DNA of 10,242 nt, taken from positions 396-10,637 of the forward strand of contig DNHS01000029.1 of NCBI GenBank assembly GCA_003485765.1, given 5' to 3'. The position numbers and the translations under genes were made by a program. Position 1 is the stretch's first letter; the number at the start of each line of letters is the position of its first letter. This stretch comes from Candidatus Omnitrophota bacterium. Its GTDB lineage: Bacteria; Omnitrophota; Gorgyraeia; Gorgyraeales; Gorgyraeaceae. Positions 1-7,586 of the stretch are shown here, in pieces. The notes beneath the pieces are model-generated. The model made no database searches. It was not told the origin of the DNA and was given only the letters and a program-made list of their open reading frames with translations.

Positions 1-23
1 CAAAACGAGTATGACTTGTTTTG
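1..23. repeat. Inverted repeat downstream of the oppA-like gene, at the window edge
   Basis: CAAAACGAGT and ACTTGTTTTG flank a 3-base centre, 4 bases past the stop codon. The arms pair at 9 of 10 positions in the minus-strand transcript and fully, with one G-U pair, in a plus-strand transcript. It could be the stem of a terminator whose U-run would lie outside the window. Confidence 0.35.
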
Positions 24-27
24 TAAA

Positions 28-1632
28 TTAGCGGGTGTAGCGTTGTTCGCTGCGAGGCACGAACCATTTGATAAAATTATACCCTATGCCGCTAGGCGCG
101 ACTTCAACGCCTTTAAAACGGCTATGCAATACAGGCAAAGCATCTGGAACATATAAAAATAAATAAGGCTGGTCTTCATATAAGATTTTGTGTATCTTCT
201 GGTAAATTTTTTTGCGCTCTTCCTGATTAAAAGTCCTTCTGCCCTTTAAAAGCAAATCATCCACTTCGGCATTGCTGTAACTCACAAAATTAAACTCGCC
301 TTGTTTTGTTTTGGAAGAATGCCATATATCATACATATCTGGATCCAAAGACAGCCCCCAGCCCAAAAGAACAGCCTCGAACCGCCTTTTATCTATAAAT
401 TCACTCACAAACGCGCTCCATTCTATGATCTTTATCTTAACCTCAATCCCTACTTCTCTGAGCCTTCTCTGTATTATCTCCAGCGCCATCTTGCGTTCGT
501 CATTGCCTTGATTAGTAATAACTGTGAATGAAAATTTCATCCCATCTTTTTCTAAAATGCCATCTCTGTCTGAATCCGACCAGCCTGCATTTTTTAAAAG
601 CTCTTTTGCTTTTCCAGGATTATATTCAAGAGGCAAGACATCTTTATTATATGCCCACGACTCTGGTATAAAAGGCCCTGTTGAAATCCTGCCAAGCCCA
701 AGAAGCACTCCTTTTATAATCTCTTCTTTATTTACAGCATAATTTATCGCGCGCCTCACATCTACATCTTTAAATTTAGGGTCTTTTAAATTATAGCCCA
801 TGTATGTATACCCAAAACTAGGGAAATTAAACCTCTGGAAATTTTTTTTGAAAAATTCTGTTTCTGTCTGACGCCTGTATTGTATGGGTGTCAAAGATGT
901 ATAATCCACTGCCTGGGCCCTTAATTCAAGAAACAAAGTGGCTGTGTCAGGTATAATCCTATAAATATATCTATCAATGTAAGGCCTGCCTTCAAAATAA
1001 TCGCGATTTGAAACAAGCTCCACCCTTTCGCCTGTTTTCCATAATTTAAATTTATAAGGTCCTGTGCCAATAGGATTTCTTGTAAATTTTGTAGTGTTAA
1101 GATCTTCTTTTTCTAATAAATGCGCAGGCATAATATTCATGCCCCAACTCGCAAGCCCTGGAGAAAAAGGCTCTTTGTAAAAAACCTTCAAAGTGTAATC
1201 GTCTATAACTTCAAGGCTCTTCACCATCTGAAAATCCCCGCCATATGGAGTTCTTACATTTGGGTCGATTAAACTTTTATACGTAAATTCTACATCTTTC
1301 GAAGTAAATGGCGCTCCGTCATGCCATTTAACCCCCTTTCTTAAATAAAATATAATTTCAAGCCCGTCTTGAGAAACCTCCCATTTCTCCGCCAGATCCC
1401 CTGTAAGGTTTAAGTCTTTATCATATTTTACAAGGCCGTTAAAAATAAGGCCGCATATAGTTCCAGAAGAGCTGTCAGATGCCAAAATTGGCACAAAAGT
1501 CCTTGGCTCTCCTATAGATCCTATAACTATAGTATCTCCATAGTCTGGCGTAAATCCCAGTAAAAATAAAATTATAAATAAAAAGGCCGCTTTTTTAAAA
1601 GCGGCAGATGTACTGTTAGTATGTTTGCTCAT
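28..1632 (-). CDS. Family 5 extracellular solute-binding protein (peptide/OppA-like)
   Basis: This is the substrate-binding component of an ABC importer of the peptide/nickel (SBP_bac_5) family. The 534-residue protein begins with a Lys-containing n-region and a hydrophobic stretch (about 15-27), a signal peptide. No lipobox cysteine is seen, so it is probably a soluble periplasmic protein, assuming a two-membrane envelope. The mature part opens with TIVIGSIGEPRTF (34-46), and LRKGVKWHDGAPFTSKDVEF (97-116) is the family signature. PIGTGPYKF and DVRRAINYAVNKEEI follow in normal order. The ATG at 1632 has GGTGA eight bases upstream; TTG and GTG codons 12-15 bases earlier have poorer sites. It starts 37 bases after secG. 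Permease and ATPase genes are not in the window and may lie downstream, past base 1. The ligand cannot be told: peptides are most likely, but other ligands occur. Confidence 0.9.
   Translation of the reverse strand: MSKHTNSTSAAFKKAAFLFIILFLLGFTPDYGDTIVIGSIGEPRTFVPILASDSSSGTICGLIFNGLVKYDKDLNLTGDLAEKWEVSQDGLEIIFYLRKGVKWHDGAPFTSKDVEFTYKSLIDPNVRTPYGGDFQMVKSLEVIDDYTLKVFYKEPFSPGLASWGMNIMPAHLLEKEDLNTTKFTRNPIGTGPYKFKLWKTGERVELVSNRDYFEGRPYIDRYIYRIIPDTATLFLELRAQAVDYTSLTPIQYRRQTETEFFKKNFQRFNFPSFGYTYMGYNLKDPKFKDVDVRRAINYAVNKEEIIKGVLLGLGRISTGPFIPESWAYNKDVLPLEYNPGKAKELLKNAGWSDSDRDGILEKDGMKFSFTVITNQGNDERKMALEIIQRRLREVGIEVKIKIIEWSAFVSEFIDKRRFEAVLLGWGLSLDPDMYDIWHSSKTKQGEFNFVSYSNAEVDDLLLKGRRTFNQEERKKIYQKIHKILYEDQPYLFLYVPDALPVLHSRFKGVEVAPSGIGYNFIKWFVPRSEQRYTR
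1580..1605 (-). terminator. Terminator-like hairpin inside the signal-peptide codons of the oppA-like gene
   Basis: On the minus strand GCCGCTTTTAAAAAAGCGGC (1605-1586) has 9-base complementary arms around a 2-base centre. It is followed by C and TTTTT (1584-1580). In practice the hairpin would open a larger loop, leaving a stem of about 5 GC-rich pairs plus A-U pairs. The same bases encode Ala-Ala-Phe-Lys-Lys-Ala-Ala at residues 10-16 and the start of the hydrophobic core. It has the form of an intrinsic terminator or attenuator, but coding constraint can explain the T-run. Confidence 0.4.
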
Positions 1633-1640
1633 ATAATGAG

Positions 1641-1645
1641 TCACC
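1641..1645 (-). promoter_or_regulatory. Ribosome binding site that sets the oppA-like start
   Basis: GGTGA on the minus strand lies 8 bases before the ATG at 1632. The alternative TTG (1647) and GTG (1644) overlap this site and have no good Shine-Dalgarno of their own. Confidence 0.55.
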
Positions 1646-1669
1646 AAGGAATTAATAATTTATTCCTAC

Positions 1670-2035
1670 TTACTTAACTTCGCTAGCGCCTCCCTGCTGC
1701 GCTGGTTCAACTGAAGCTGGAACTTTAGCTTGCGGCATTGGATTGGCCTGAGGCGCAGATACAGGCGCAGCCTGAGGTATACTTACATTATCTACAATAG
1801 ATCTGGCCTGATGACTGGATATAAGTGCCAGGCTAATACAAGTAACTATAAAACCTATGGCACATACAGCTGTAAGTTTGGTAAGGACAGTGGTGCTCTT
1901 TGTGCCAAAAAGATTCTGCATCTGAGAGCCGCCAAATGTATCTGCAAGGCCTCCGCCTTTACCTGCCTGTAATAATATTACAGCTATTAAAAAAAGACTT
2001 ATGATTACGTGAACTACTATCAGAATAGAATACAT
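1670..2035 (-). CDS. secG: Protein translocase subunit SecG
   Basis: SecG is the small, non-essential membrane subunit of the SecYEG channel and helps SecA-driven export. The 121-residue product has two membrane segments (about 3-22 and 53-73). Between them is the family hallmark LLQAGKGGGLADTFGG (21-36), then NLFGTKSTTVLTKLTA. The C-terminal tail (about 86-118) is rich in Pro, Ala and Gln with PQA repeated three times; such tails are variable in length in this family. The ATG at 2035 has AAAGGG seven bases upstream. A gene order of pgk-tpiA-secG is common in bacteria, so the position supports the call. Confidence 0.94.
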   Translation of the reverse strand: MYSILIVVHVIISLFLIAVILLQAGKGGGLADTFGGSQMQNLFGTKSTTVLTKLTAVCAIGFIVTCISLALISSHQARSIVDNVSIPQAAPVSAPQANPMPQAKVPASVEPAQQGGASEVK

Positions 2036-2050
2036 ATAAAGGCCCTTTCT

Positions 2051-2809
2051 CTATAATATAGAATTTTCTACAATCTGGACAAATGTATTCACATCCAGGC
2101 TTGCGCCGCCCACAAGAGCGCCGTCAATATCTTCCTCTGCCATCAATTTGGCAATATTATCAGGCTTCACGCTTCCGCCATACTGAATCCGCGCCTTCAT
2201 TGAAGCTTCTTTTTCAAAATGCTTCTCTATAAAATTCCTTATAAACTTATGCGCTTCCTGCGCTTCGCTAGGCGCGGCTGTCCTTCCTGTTCCTATTGCC
2301 CACACAGGCTCATACGCAATAATAAGCCTGGAGATATCATCTTTTGTCAGGTCTTTAAGCCCCCTTGTAAGCTGTTTTTCAAGGATTTCATATGTTGTGC
2401 CATTATCTCTTTCTTCCAATTTTTCGCCTATACACATTATAGGAATCATGCCATATCTAAGCACTACCTTTACTTTTTTATTTACAGCTTCATCTGTTTC
2501 TCCAAATAAACTCCTTCGTTCAGAATGACCGACAATTACATATCTGACTCTTACATCCTTTAACATCTTAGGAGAAACCTCTCCTGTAAAAGCGCCTTCC
2601 TCTTCCCAGTAAACATCCTGAGCGCCCAACATAATACTTGAATCAGAAATCTCATCGCCAACTTTACTCAAAGCAGTAAAGCTCGGGCATATTACAATGT
2701 CAGCCTCTCCGAATGTATAAAATTTCCTCTTCAGCCCAATAGCTATATCAAGAGCATCCTGGACTGTCTTATGCATCTTCCAATTTCCTGCAATAATAGG
2801 CCTTCTCAT
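2051..2809 (-). CDS. tpiA: Triosephosphate isomerase
   Basis: TpiA interconverts dihydroxyacetone phosphate and glyceraldehyde 3-phosphate in the cytosol. The 252 residues match the family length. From the ATG at 2809 the protein begins MRRPIIAGNWKMHK, with substrate-binding N9 and K11. The electrophilic histidine is H95 in IVGHSERR and the catalytic base is E167 in AYEPVWAIGTG. The phosphate-gripping loop 6 is AIGTGRTA (171-178), and YGGSVKPDN and GALVGGASL close the phosphate site. All catalytic residues are present. It lies between pgk and secG; the secG start is 15 bases after its stop, so the three are almost certainly co-transcribed. Confidence 0.97.
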   Translation of the reverse strand: MRRPIIAGNWKMHKTVQDALDIAIGLKRKFYTFGEADIVICPSFTALSKVGDEISDSSIMLGAQDVYWEEEGAFTGEVSPKMLKDVRVRYVIVGHSERRSLFGETDEAVNKKVKVVLRYGMIPIMCIGEKLEERDNGTTYEILEKQLTRGLKDLTKDDISRLIIAYEPVWAIGTGRTAAPSEAQEAHKFIRNFIEKHFEKEASMKARIQYGGSVKPDNIAKLMAEEDIDGALVGGASLDVNTFVQIVENSIL

Positions 2810-2817
2810 ATTAAAAA

Positions 2818-2822
2818 CTCCC
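2818..2822 (-). promoter_or_regulatory. Ribosome binding site that sets the tpiA start
   Basis: GGGAG on the minus strand lies 8 bases before the ATG at 2809. It favours this ATG over the in-frame TTG at 2827, which lies inside the 3' arm of the hairpin. The site directly abuts the hairpin stem. Confidence 0.75.
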
Positions 2823-2863
2823 AACAACTTTACAAACTGACAATGTTAAAATGTAAAGTTGTT
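2823..2863 (-). repeat. Perfect 12-bp inverted repeat in the pgk-tpiA gap (mRNA hairpin)
   Basis: AACAACTTTACA (plus strand 2823-2834) and TGTAAAGTTGTT (2852-2863) are exact reverse complements around a 17-base loop. In the transcript, the 5' arm begins at the base after the pgk stop codon and the 3' arm ends at the base before the tpiA Shine-Dalgarno GGGAG. The stem is AT-rich and has no U-run directly after it, so a classical terminator is less likely than an mRNA processing, stability or translation-control element. Confidence 0.75.
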
Positions 2864-4045
2864 TCATTTATCGTTTAGCGCTGCTATGCCTGGGAGGACT
2901 TTTCCTTCCATATATTCTAATGACGCTCCGCCGCCAGTAGAAATATGCGACATTGCATGCTCTAATCCAAATTTAGTTATCGCGCTTGCTGTATCGCCCC
3001 CGCCTATAATACTAATAGTCTTAAGGCCTGCTATAAACCTTGCGATATCTTCTGTGCCTCTTGAAAATTTAGTTATCTCAAATACCCCAAGAGGGCCATT
3101 CCATATAATCATTTTTGCATTTCTCAGTTCTTTCTTGAATTCATCCACTGTCTTTGGCCCTATATCCACTGCTATCCAGCCCTGAGGCACAACATCAGTT
3201 ACAACTCTAGTATTACTGATTGCGTCAACCTTATCAGCTATAAGATGGTCTACAGGCAATACAATTTTAACGCCAAGTTCTTTTGCTTTTTTCATAATAG
3301 ACTCTGCAATATCTATTTTATCGGCTTCTAGTTTTGAGCTTCCTATCTCCATGCCCTGAGCCTTTAAAAACGTATAAGCCATGCCTCCGCCTATAAGAAT
3401 AATATCAACTTTTTTCATGAGATTCTCTATTACCATTATCTTGTCAGAAACCTTTGCGCCTCCTAATATAGCCACAAACGGCTTTGGCGGATTTGAAAGA
3501 GCCTTGTCAAAATACTCTATCTCTTTTGCCAATAAAAATCCTGCAACAGAAATCTTTAAGAATTTTGTGACACCTTCTGTAGACGCGTGAGCTCTGTGAG
3601 CAGTGCCGAATGCGTCATTTACGTAAATCTCTCCTAGTGTTGCTAATTTTTTTGCAAATCCTGAATCATTATTCTCTTCCTCAGCATAAAATCTCAGGTT
3701 TTCCAATAAAACTACATCTCCATCTTTCATCCCTGCAACAACCTTTTCAACTTCAGCGCCTATGCAATCATTAAGTTTTATAACCTTTTTGTCCAAAAGT
3801 TCTGAAAGCCTTTTGGCCACAGGATCCAGGCGTAGCGAATCATCTATGCCTTTCGGCCTCCCTAGATGGCTCATAAGTATAAGCCTTGCTCCATTATCAA
3901 CAGCATATTTTATAGTAGGCAGCGCTGCAACAATCCTTGTATCATCTTCAATCTTTAAGTCTTTATTAAGAGGCACATTAAAATCCACCCTCATCAAAAC
4001 CCTTTTGCCTTTAATATCAATATCTTTAATAGTCTTTTTATTCAT
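2864..4045 (-). CDS. pgk: Phosphoglycerate kinase
   Basis: Pgk interconverts 1,3-bisphosphoglycerate plus ADP and 3-phosphoglycerate plus ATP in the cytosol, in glycolysis and gluconeogenesis. The 393 residues match the usual bacterial length. Visible motifs are RVDFNVPLN (19-27) and HLGRP (60-64) for substrate binding, ENLRFY (115-120), GGAKVSDK (195-202), NGPLGVFE (316-323), GGGDT (348-352) and STGGGASLE (369-377). Both lobes are complete and no key residue is missing. The start at 4045 is preceded by GGAGG. It is followed 54 bases later by tpiA, whose product is another triose-phosphate enzyme; in some Thermotogales the two proteins are fused, but here they are separate genes. The gap carries a perfect inverted repeat starting directly after the pgk stop. 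Confidence 0.97.
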   Translation of the reverse strand: MNKKTIKDIDIKGKRVLMRVDFNVPLNKDLKIEDDTRIVAALPTIKYAVDNGARLILMSHLGRPKGIDDSLRLDPVAKRLSELLDKKVIKLNDCIGAEVEKVVAGMKDGDVVLLENLRFYAEEENNDSGFAKKLATLGEIYVNDAFGTAHRAHASTEGVTKFLKISVAGFLLAKEIEYFDKALSNPPKPFVAILGGAKVSDKIMVIENLMKKVDIILIGGGMAYTFLKAQGMEIGSSKLEADKIDIAESIMKKAKELGVKIVLPVDHLIADKVDAISNTRVVTDVVPQGWIAVDIGPKTVDEFKKELRNAKMIIWNGPLGVFEITKFSRGTEDIARFIAGLKTISIIGGGDTASAITKFGLEHAMSHISTGGGASLEYMEGKVLPGIAALNDK

Positions 4046-4132
4046 AACCCTACGCCTCCGTATATACAAGATATTACATATATCATATATTCTTATTCAA
4101 ATCAACTAAAAAATAAAAATCTACAGGACATA
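4046..4132 (-). promoter_or_regulatory. AT-rich 87-base leader before pgk with a weak possible promoter
   Basis: This is the longest gene-free stretch in the window. On the minus strand, TTGATT (4105-4100), a 17-base spacer and TATATG (4082-4077) with a preceding TGA could form a weak sigma-70 promoter with extended -10. Each box matches the consensus at only 4 of 6 positions, and such AT-rich DNA produces such matches by chance. The leader ends with the pgk ribosome binding site. No terminator for the upstream gene is visible, so read-through from the glycogen cluster is likely. Confidence 0.3.
4055..4059 (-). promoter_or_regulatory. Ribosome binding site that sets the pgk start
   Basis: GGAGG on the minus strand lies 9 bases before the ATG at 4045. 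It favours this start over an in-frame TTG at 4069, which would place the GGAGG inside the gene and add an Arg-rich leader not typical of the family. Confidence 0.75.
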
Positions 4133-6151
4133 TCAAAATGACCAGATTATGCTAAAACTGACTTGTTTACAGCTAGGGATCTTGACATTCCACCTTGGCA
4201 AGATACAGGACGATTGGTAGTTAAGTTCGTAGGCCCTTTCAGACTGGGATACTGTTTTGATAGGCATATACCATATGCTTTCCGGCTTTTTAGAAAATGT
4301 AAAATCGATATCTAATTCCTTGCCTGAGTCCTTTATTGAGAATGAGCCAGCTTCGGAAACCGAACCTTTTTCATTGAGGTTGTTTAGAATCTTGTCACCT
4401 GTGGAATAACTATATTTGTCTGAATTTAAATAAGGCATTGTCAGGTTAAACTCCATTCCAAAAATCGCATCAATAGCAATCTTGCTTAAATTTTTTATAC
4501 TATACGCGATTTCTATCTGCGACTTGCCTTTTAATCCTATTTTTTTAACAATAGATACGGTATGGCCATTAACACTGCCTTTTCTTGTAAGCGTAATCCT
4601 ATCCAATTCTATTTTAGCTTTATAATTATCATTTACAAAATCACCAAGCTCTTCATATTTCAAATCTATAAAATCATCTATTGTAACGTTTTCGGAAATA
4701 AAATGATCTACCATGCACCCTCTTATATATTTATCGTACACAAATTTGCCTTTTAATCCAGGGTCAACAGTCTTTACGTCTTCATGGATTGTGCGTACAA
4801 CATTAGAATCGCTTGACTGGCCCATCTTTGCGAGTATTTTCTTATGATATTCCTCTTCATGCCTTGCAAGGCTATTAACCAGATTAATGGATAATGGCTT
4901 ATAATCTAATTCTCTTATAATTCCGCCTCTTGCAGGATCTATATAAATTGAAAAATTATTGCTTTCAATAATAAAAAACTTGGTTTTATCTTTATAAAAA
5001 TCAACTTCTTTTATATCTTTCCAGTCTTTCTTATTTTTATGTAACGCCTCATCCACGATTTTGTCAGCATTTATCAGATGTTCATAAATCGCTTTTCTAA
5101 GATGATAAAGATAAAGCCCGCCAAATACGCCGTGCCAGTAAGCGCAGTTGCACTGGCCTTTGTATAATTCGCGTAGAGCTAACTTTTTACGCTCCATGCT
5201 CCATGCTCTATGCTCTATGCCATTAATTTTCTCGCTCACATAATGCATCTTACTTACCATATGATTGGTTTCCGGATATTTCTTAAGAAAATTCATCCAG
5301 GATCCGTGCGACCACTCCATCATTTCCTGGTATGACGCCTCTGGAATCTTTATTTTTTTCAAAGGCGGATTTGAGTTTAGATAATCTGATAATCTAACAG
5401 TCACAACCCATTCTTTATTCCTTGTTAATTCTTCAAAAAACTTATTAAGCCAGCCTTGTTTATAAACCCAATCATGAGTAAAAGGCCACTCCCCAAATTT
5501 TTCAGCATCATCTCCATATGTAAATAAAGGCTCTGACTTTTTTGAAGAAATCTCTTTAAAATAATTCATAATTTCCTGCGGCATTTTAAAGGGTATCATA
5601 TATCGAAGGGATTTACTGGAGGGGAATATCGCCATCTCTTTATTCTTTTCGCCTGTTGTAAAATAACCGAACAGCTTGTCTTTATCTAAGCCGGCTTTTA
5701 TAAAATGTTCGTCATCCAGGATAGAATATTTCATGCCGCTCTTATTGAAATCCTTGGCGAGTTCAGGTACCCAGACCCTTTCAGGCGTCCACATGCCCTG
5801 GATTTTCTGATCGAATCTTTTTTTAATATAATCAGCCATCATTTTTATCTGGCCAGCCCTATCCTTCTCCGGTATGCTTATAAAAATAGGCTCGTAATAA
5901 CCACCGCCTATAATCTCCACCTGGTCTCTATCCACCATCGCTTTAACCCTGTCTAAAAAATCAGGGTGCTTCGCTTCAAAATAATCCAGAAGGCACCCTG
6001 AAAAATGCATTGACATCTTTATGTCAGGGTATTTCTCAAATACATCCAGAAAGCTCTTGTAGCAATTTTGATAAGCCCTTTCTACGATGTTATCAAAATT
6101 ACCCACAGGCTGGTGAAAATGTAAACACATCCCAAAGTAAACTTTATTCAT
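4133..6151 (-). CDS. GH57 4-alpha-glucanotransferase-like protein (amylomaltase type) with C-terminal beta domain
   Basis: This 672-residue protein matches the architecture of the Thermococcus litoralis type 4-alpha-glucanotransferase (about 659 residues). It has an N-terminal GH57 barrel (about 1-310), a DUF1925-like helical part (about 310-390) and a DUF1926-like beta domain to the end. Motifs are HFHQP (11-15), GGGYYEPI (82-89), MWTPERVWVPEL (120-131) with candidate nucleophile E124, and GDDAEKFG (213-220) with candidate acid/base D215; the 91-residue spacing fits the characterised enzyme. QCNCAYWHGVFGGLYLYHLR is the strongly conserved central segment. It probably transfers maltooligosaccharide units, although alpha-amylase activity is also known in this subgroup. 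The ATG at 6151 shares one base with the glgA stop (TAATG) and has no clear Shine-Dalgarno. A start at 6220 is possible in frame but would overlap glgA by 70 bases and add non-family residues. A heptamer repeat encodes part of residues 312-321. Confidence 0.9.
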   Translation of the reverse strand: MNKVYFGMCLHFHQPVGNFDNIVERAYQNCYKSFLDVFEKYPDIKMSMHFSGCLLDYFEAKHPDFLDRVKAMVDRDQVEIIGGGYYEPIFISIPEKDRAGQIKMMADYIKKRFDQKIQGMWTPERVWVPELAKDFNKSGMKYSILDDEHFIKAGLDKDKLFGYFTTGEKNKEMAIFPSSKSLRYMIPFKMPQEIMNYFKEISSKKSEPLFTYGDDAEKFGEWPFTHDWVYKQGWLNKFFEELTRNKEWVVTVRLSDYLNSNPPLKKIKIPEASYQEMMEWSHGSWMNFLKKYPETNHMVSKMHYVSEKINGIEHRAWSMERKKLALRELYKGQCNCAYWHGVFGGLYLYHLRKAIYEHLINADKIVDEALHKNKKDWKDIKEVDFYKDKTKFFIIESNNFSIYIDPARGGIIRELDYKPLSINLVNSLARHEEEYHKKILAKMGQSSDSNVVRTIHEDVKTVDPGLKGKFVYDKYIRGCMVDHFISENVTIDDFIDLKYEELGDFVNDNYKAKIELDRITLTRKGSVNGHTVSIVKKIGLKGKSQIEIAYSIKNLSKIAIDAIFGMEFNLTMPYLNSDKYSYSTGDKILNNLNEKGSVSEAGSFSIKDSGKELDIDFTFSKKPESIWYMPIKTVSQSERAYELNYQSSCILPRWNVKIPSCKQVSFSIIWSF
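5191..5220 (-). repeat. Heptanucleotide tandem repeat inside the glucanotransferase gene
   Basis: On the plus strand the unit GCTCYAT occurs four times in a row (5191-5197, 5198-5204, 5205-5211, 5212-5218) and is followed by GC. Two units carry C and two carry T at the variable position. In the gene it is read as IEHRAWSMER (residues 312-321). Because seven is not a multiple of three, successive units are read in different frames, and gain or loss of one unit would break the reading frame. Confidence 0.9.
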
Positions 6152-7581
6152 TATAGATTTTTGTAAAGTTTCAGATATTGTTCTGCTGATGATTGCCAGG
6201 AATAATCGCAGGATATGCAATTTTTAAGGAGTACATCCCATAGTTGTTTATTCTTAAAAATAACTACAGCGTCTTTAATGGCTCCTAAAAGCGCCTCGTT
6301 GGTAGCATCTTTAAATTTAAATCCGTTCCCTTTTTTAGTAGCGGGATTGAAATTCTGAATTGTATCGTCCAGGCCTCCTACTGCCCTTACTACAGGAACT
6401 GTGCCATATTTAAGACTGTACATCTGGTTTAATCCGCACGGTTCATATCTAGATGGCATTAAAAACATATCAGCGCCTGCTTCTATCTTATGAGACAGCG
6501 CGTTATCAAATTTTATGCTTACGCCAACCTTGCCTTTATATTTTTTAGCCAAGCCCTGAAATATATTATTATATTTCTCATCGCCAAATCCAAGTATAAC
6601 AAAATCGCTATCTTTTAAAATATCCTTCATTATATTTACAACCAGGTCTATGCCCTTCTGTTCTGCAAGTCTTGTTATCATAGCTATAATAGGCCTTTTG
6701 GCGTTATATTTTATTTCAAATGCCTTGGCCAGGTCTTTTTTGCATTCAACCTTAGCTCTAAGATCCTTTTCATTGTATTGTTTAGCTATGAATTTATCAT
6801 TCGCAGGGTTCCACACAGAATAATCCACCCCGTTTATTATCCCATAAAGATTCTTCTCTTTTGCCCTTAAAAGCCCGTCCATGCCGCATCCGAATTCAGG
6901 GGTAAGGATTTCCTTAGCGTAGCCTTTGCTTACAGTGCTTATGGCGTCTGAAAAAACTATACCTGATTTCATAAAGCTCAATTTATCCCAGAATTCAACT
7001 CCAGATGTGGTAAATAAATCCCAGGAAATATCCAGATATGGTATTACGTCTTTAACAAAAAGCCCCTGGTAAGCCATGTTATGTATTGTAAAAAGAATCT
7101 TTGTCTTATTGAACATGGCATCATTCTGATGATGGGTTTTAATATATAAAGGCAACAGGCCTGACTGCCAGTCATTGCAATGCAATATGTCCTGCTTGCC
7201 TATATAAGGTATGGAAGCCAGTATTGCCTTTGCATAAAACGCAAATCTGAATGCATTATCCTGATAATCGCCCTGAGGCGTACCGTATAAAAATTCCCTG
7301 TCATAATATTCATTCTTCTCTATAAAATATATATCTACTCCGTTATGCTTTAATAAAAGAAGATTAAAAAGCTCTTCTCTATTATTTATCCTTAAATGTA
7401 TATTCTTTTTAAACAAACTAGGCTTAAATCCGTTTTTCTTAACTAACTGGTAAAATGGAAGAATCGTGCTCGCCTTATGGCCTTTTTTAGCGATTGCTTC
7501 AGGCAAAGCTCCAGCTACATCTGCCAGTCCTCCTGTTTTAGCAAAAGGAAAAACCTCAGGGGAAACAAATAGAATATTCAT
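6151..7581 (-). CDS. glgA: Glycogen synthase (GT5)
   Basis: GlgA moves glucose from a sugar nucleotide, typically ADP-glucose in bacteria, to the non-reducing end of an alpha-1,4-glucan in the cytosol. The 476 residues match the normal bacterial length. The N-terminal Rossmann domain opens with FPFAKTGGLADV, where K15 lies in the nucleotide-sugar-binding KTGG motif. HCNDWQS (134-140) and TIHNMAYQG (165-173) are typical GT5 segments. The C-terminal domain has GIINGVDYSVWNP (247-259), TRLAEQKG with R304 and K309, and RYEPCGLNQ (378-386) followed by VGGLDDT. The frame extends 29 codons further upstream into the preceding gene, but the ATG at 7581 gives the canonical MNILFVSPEV start and has AAAGGA five bases upstream. 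Its TAA stop shares one base with the next gene's ATG. It lies between two GH57 genes, as expected for glucan synthesis and remodelling. Confidence 0.96.
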   Translation of the reverse strand: MNILFVSPEVFPFAKTGGLADVAGALPEAIAKKGHKASTILPFYQLVKKNGFKPSLFKKNIHLRINNREELFNLLLLKHNGVDIYFIEKNEYYDREFLYGTPQGDYQDNAFRFAFYAKAILASIPYIGKQDILHCNDWQSGLLPLYIKTHHQNDAMFNKTKILFTIHNMAYQGLFVKDVIPYLDISWDLFTTSGVEFWDKLSFMKSGIVFSDAISTVSKGYAKEILTPEFGCGMDGLLRAKEKNLYGIINGVDYSVWNPANDKFIAKQYNEKDLRAKVECKKDLAKAFEIKYNAKRPIIAMITRLAEQKGIDLVVNIMKDILKDSDFVILGFGDEKYNNIFQGLAKKYKGKVGVSIKFDNALSHKIEAGADMFLMPSRYEPCGLNQMYSLKYGTVPVVRAVGGLDDTIQNFNPATKKGNGFKFKDATNEALLGAIKDAVVIFKNKQLWDVLLKNCISCDYSWQSSAEQYLKLYKNL

Positions 7582-7586
7582 ATTTA

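Noticed and set aside
1646..1666. Short inverted repeat AGGAAT/ATTCCT between secG and the oppA-like gene
   Set aside because: The arms have only six mostly AT bases around a 9-base loop and no U-run follows, so it is too weak to call a terminator.
3762..4109. Plus-strand open frame of 115 codons opposite pgk
   Set aside because: It is antisense to the complete and conserved N-terminal half of pgk and has no recognisable domain; other plus-strand frames in the window are likewise shadows of minus-strand genes.
6152..6220. Upstream in-frame extension of the glucanotransferase gene
   Set aside because: It would overlap the end of glgA by 70 bases and add residues unlike the family; the ATG at 6151 gives the typical GH57 start just before HFHQP.
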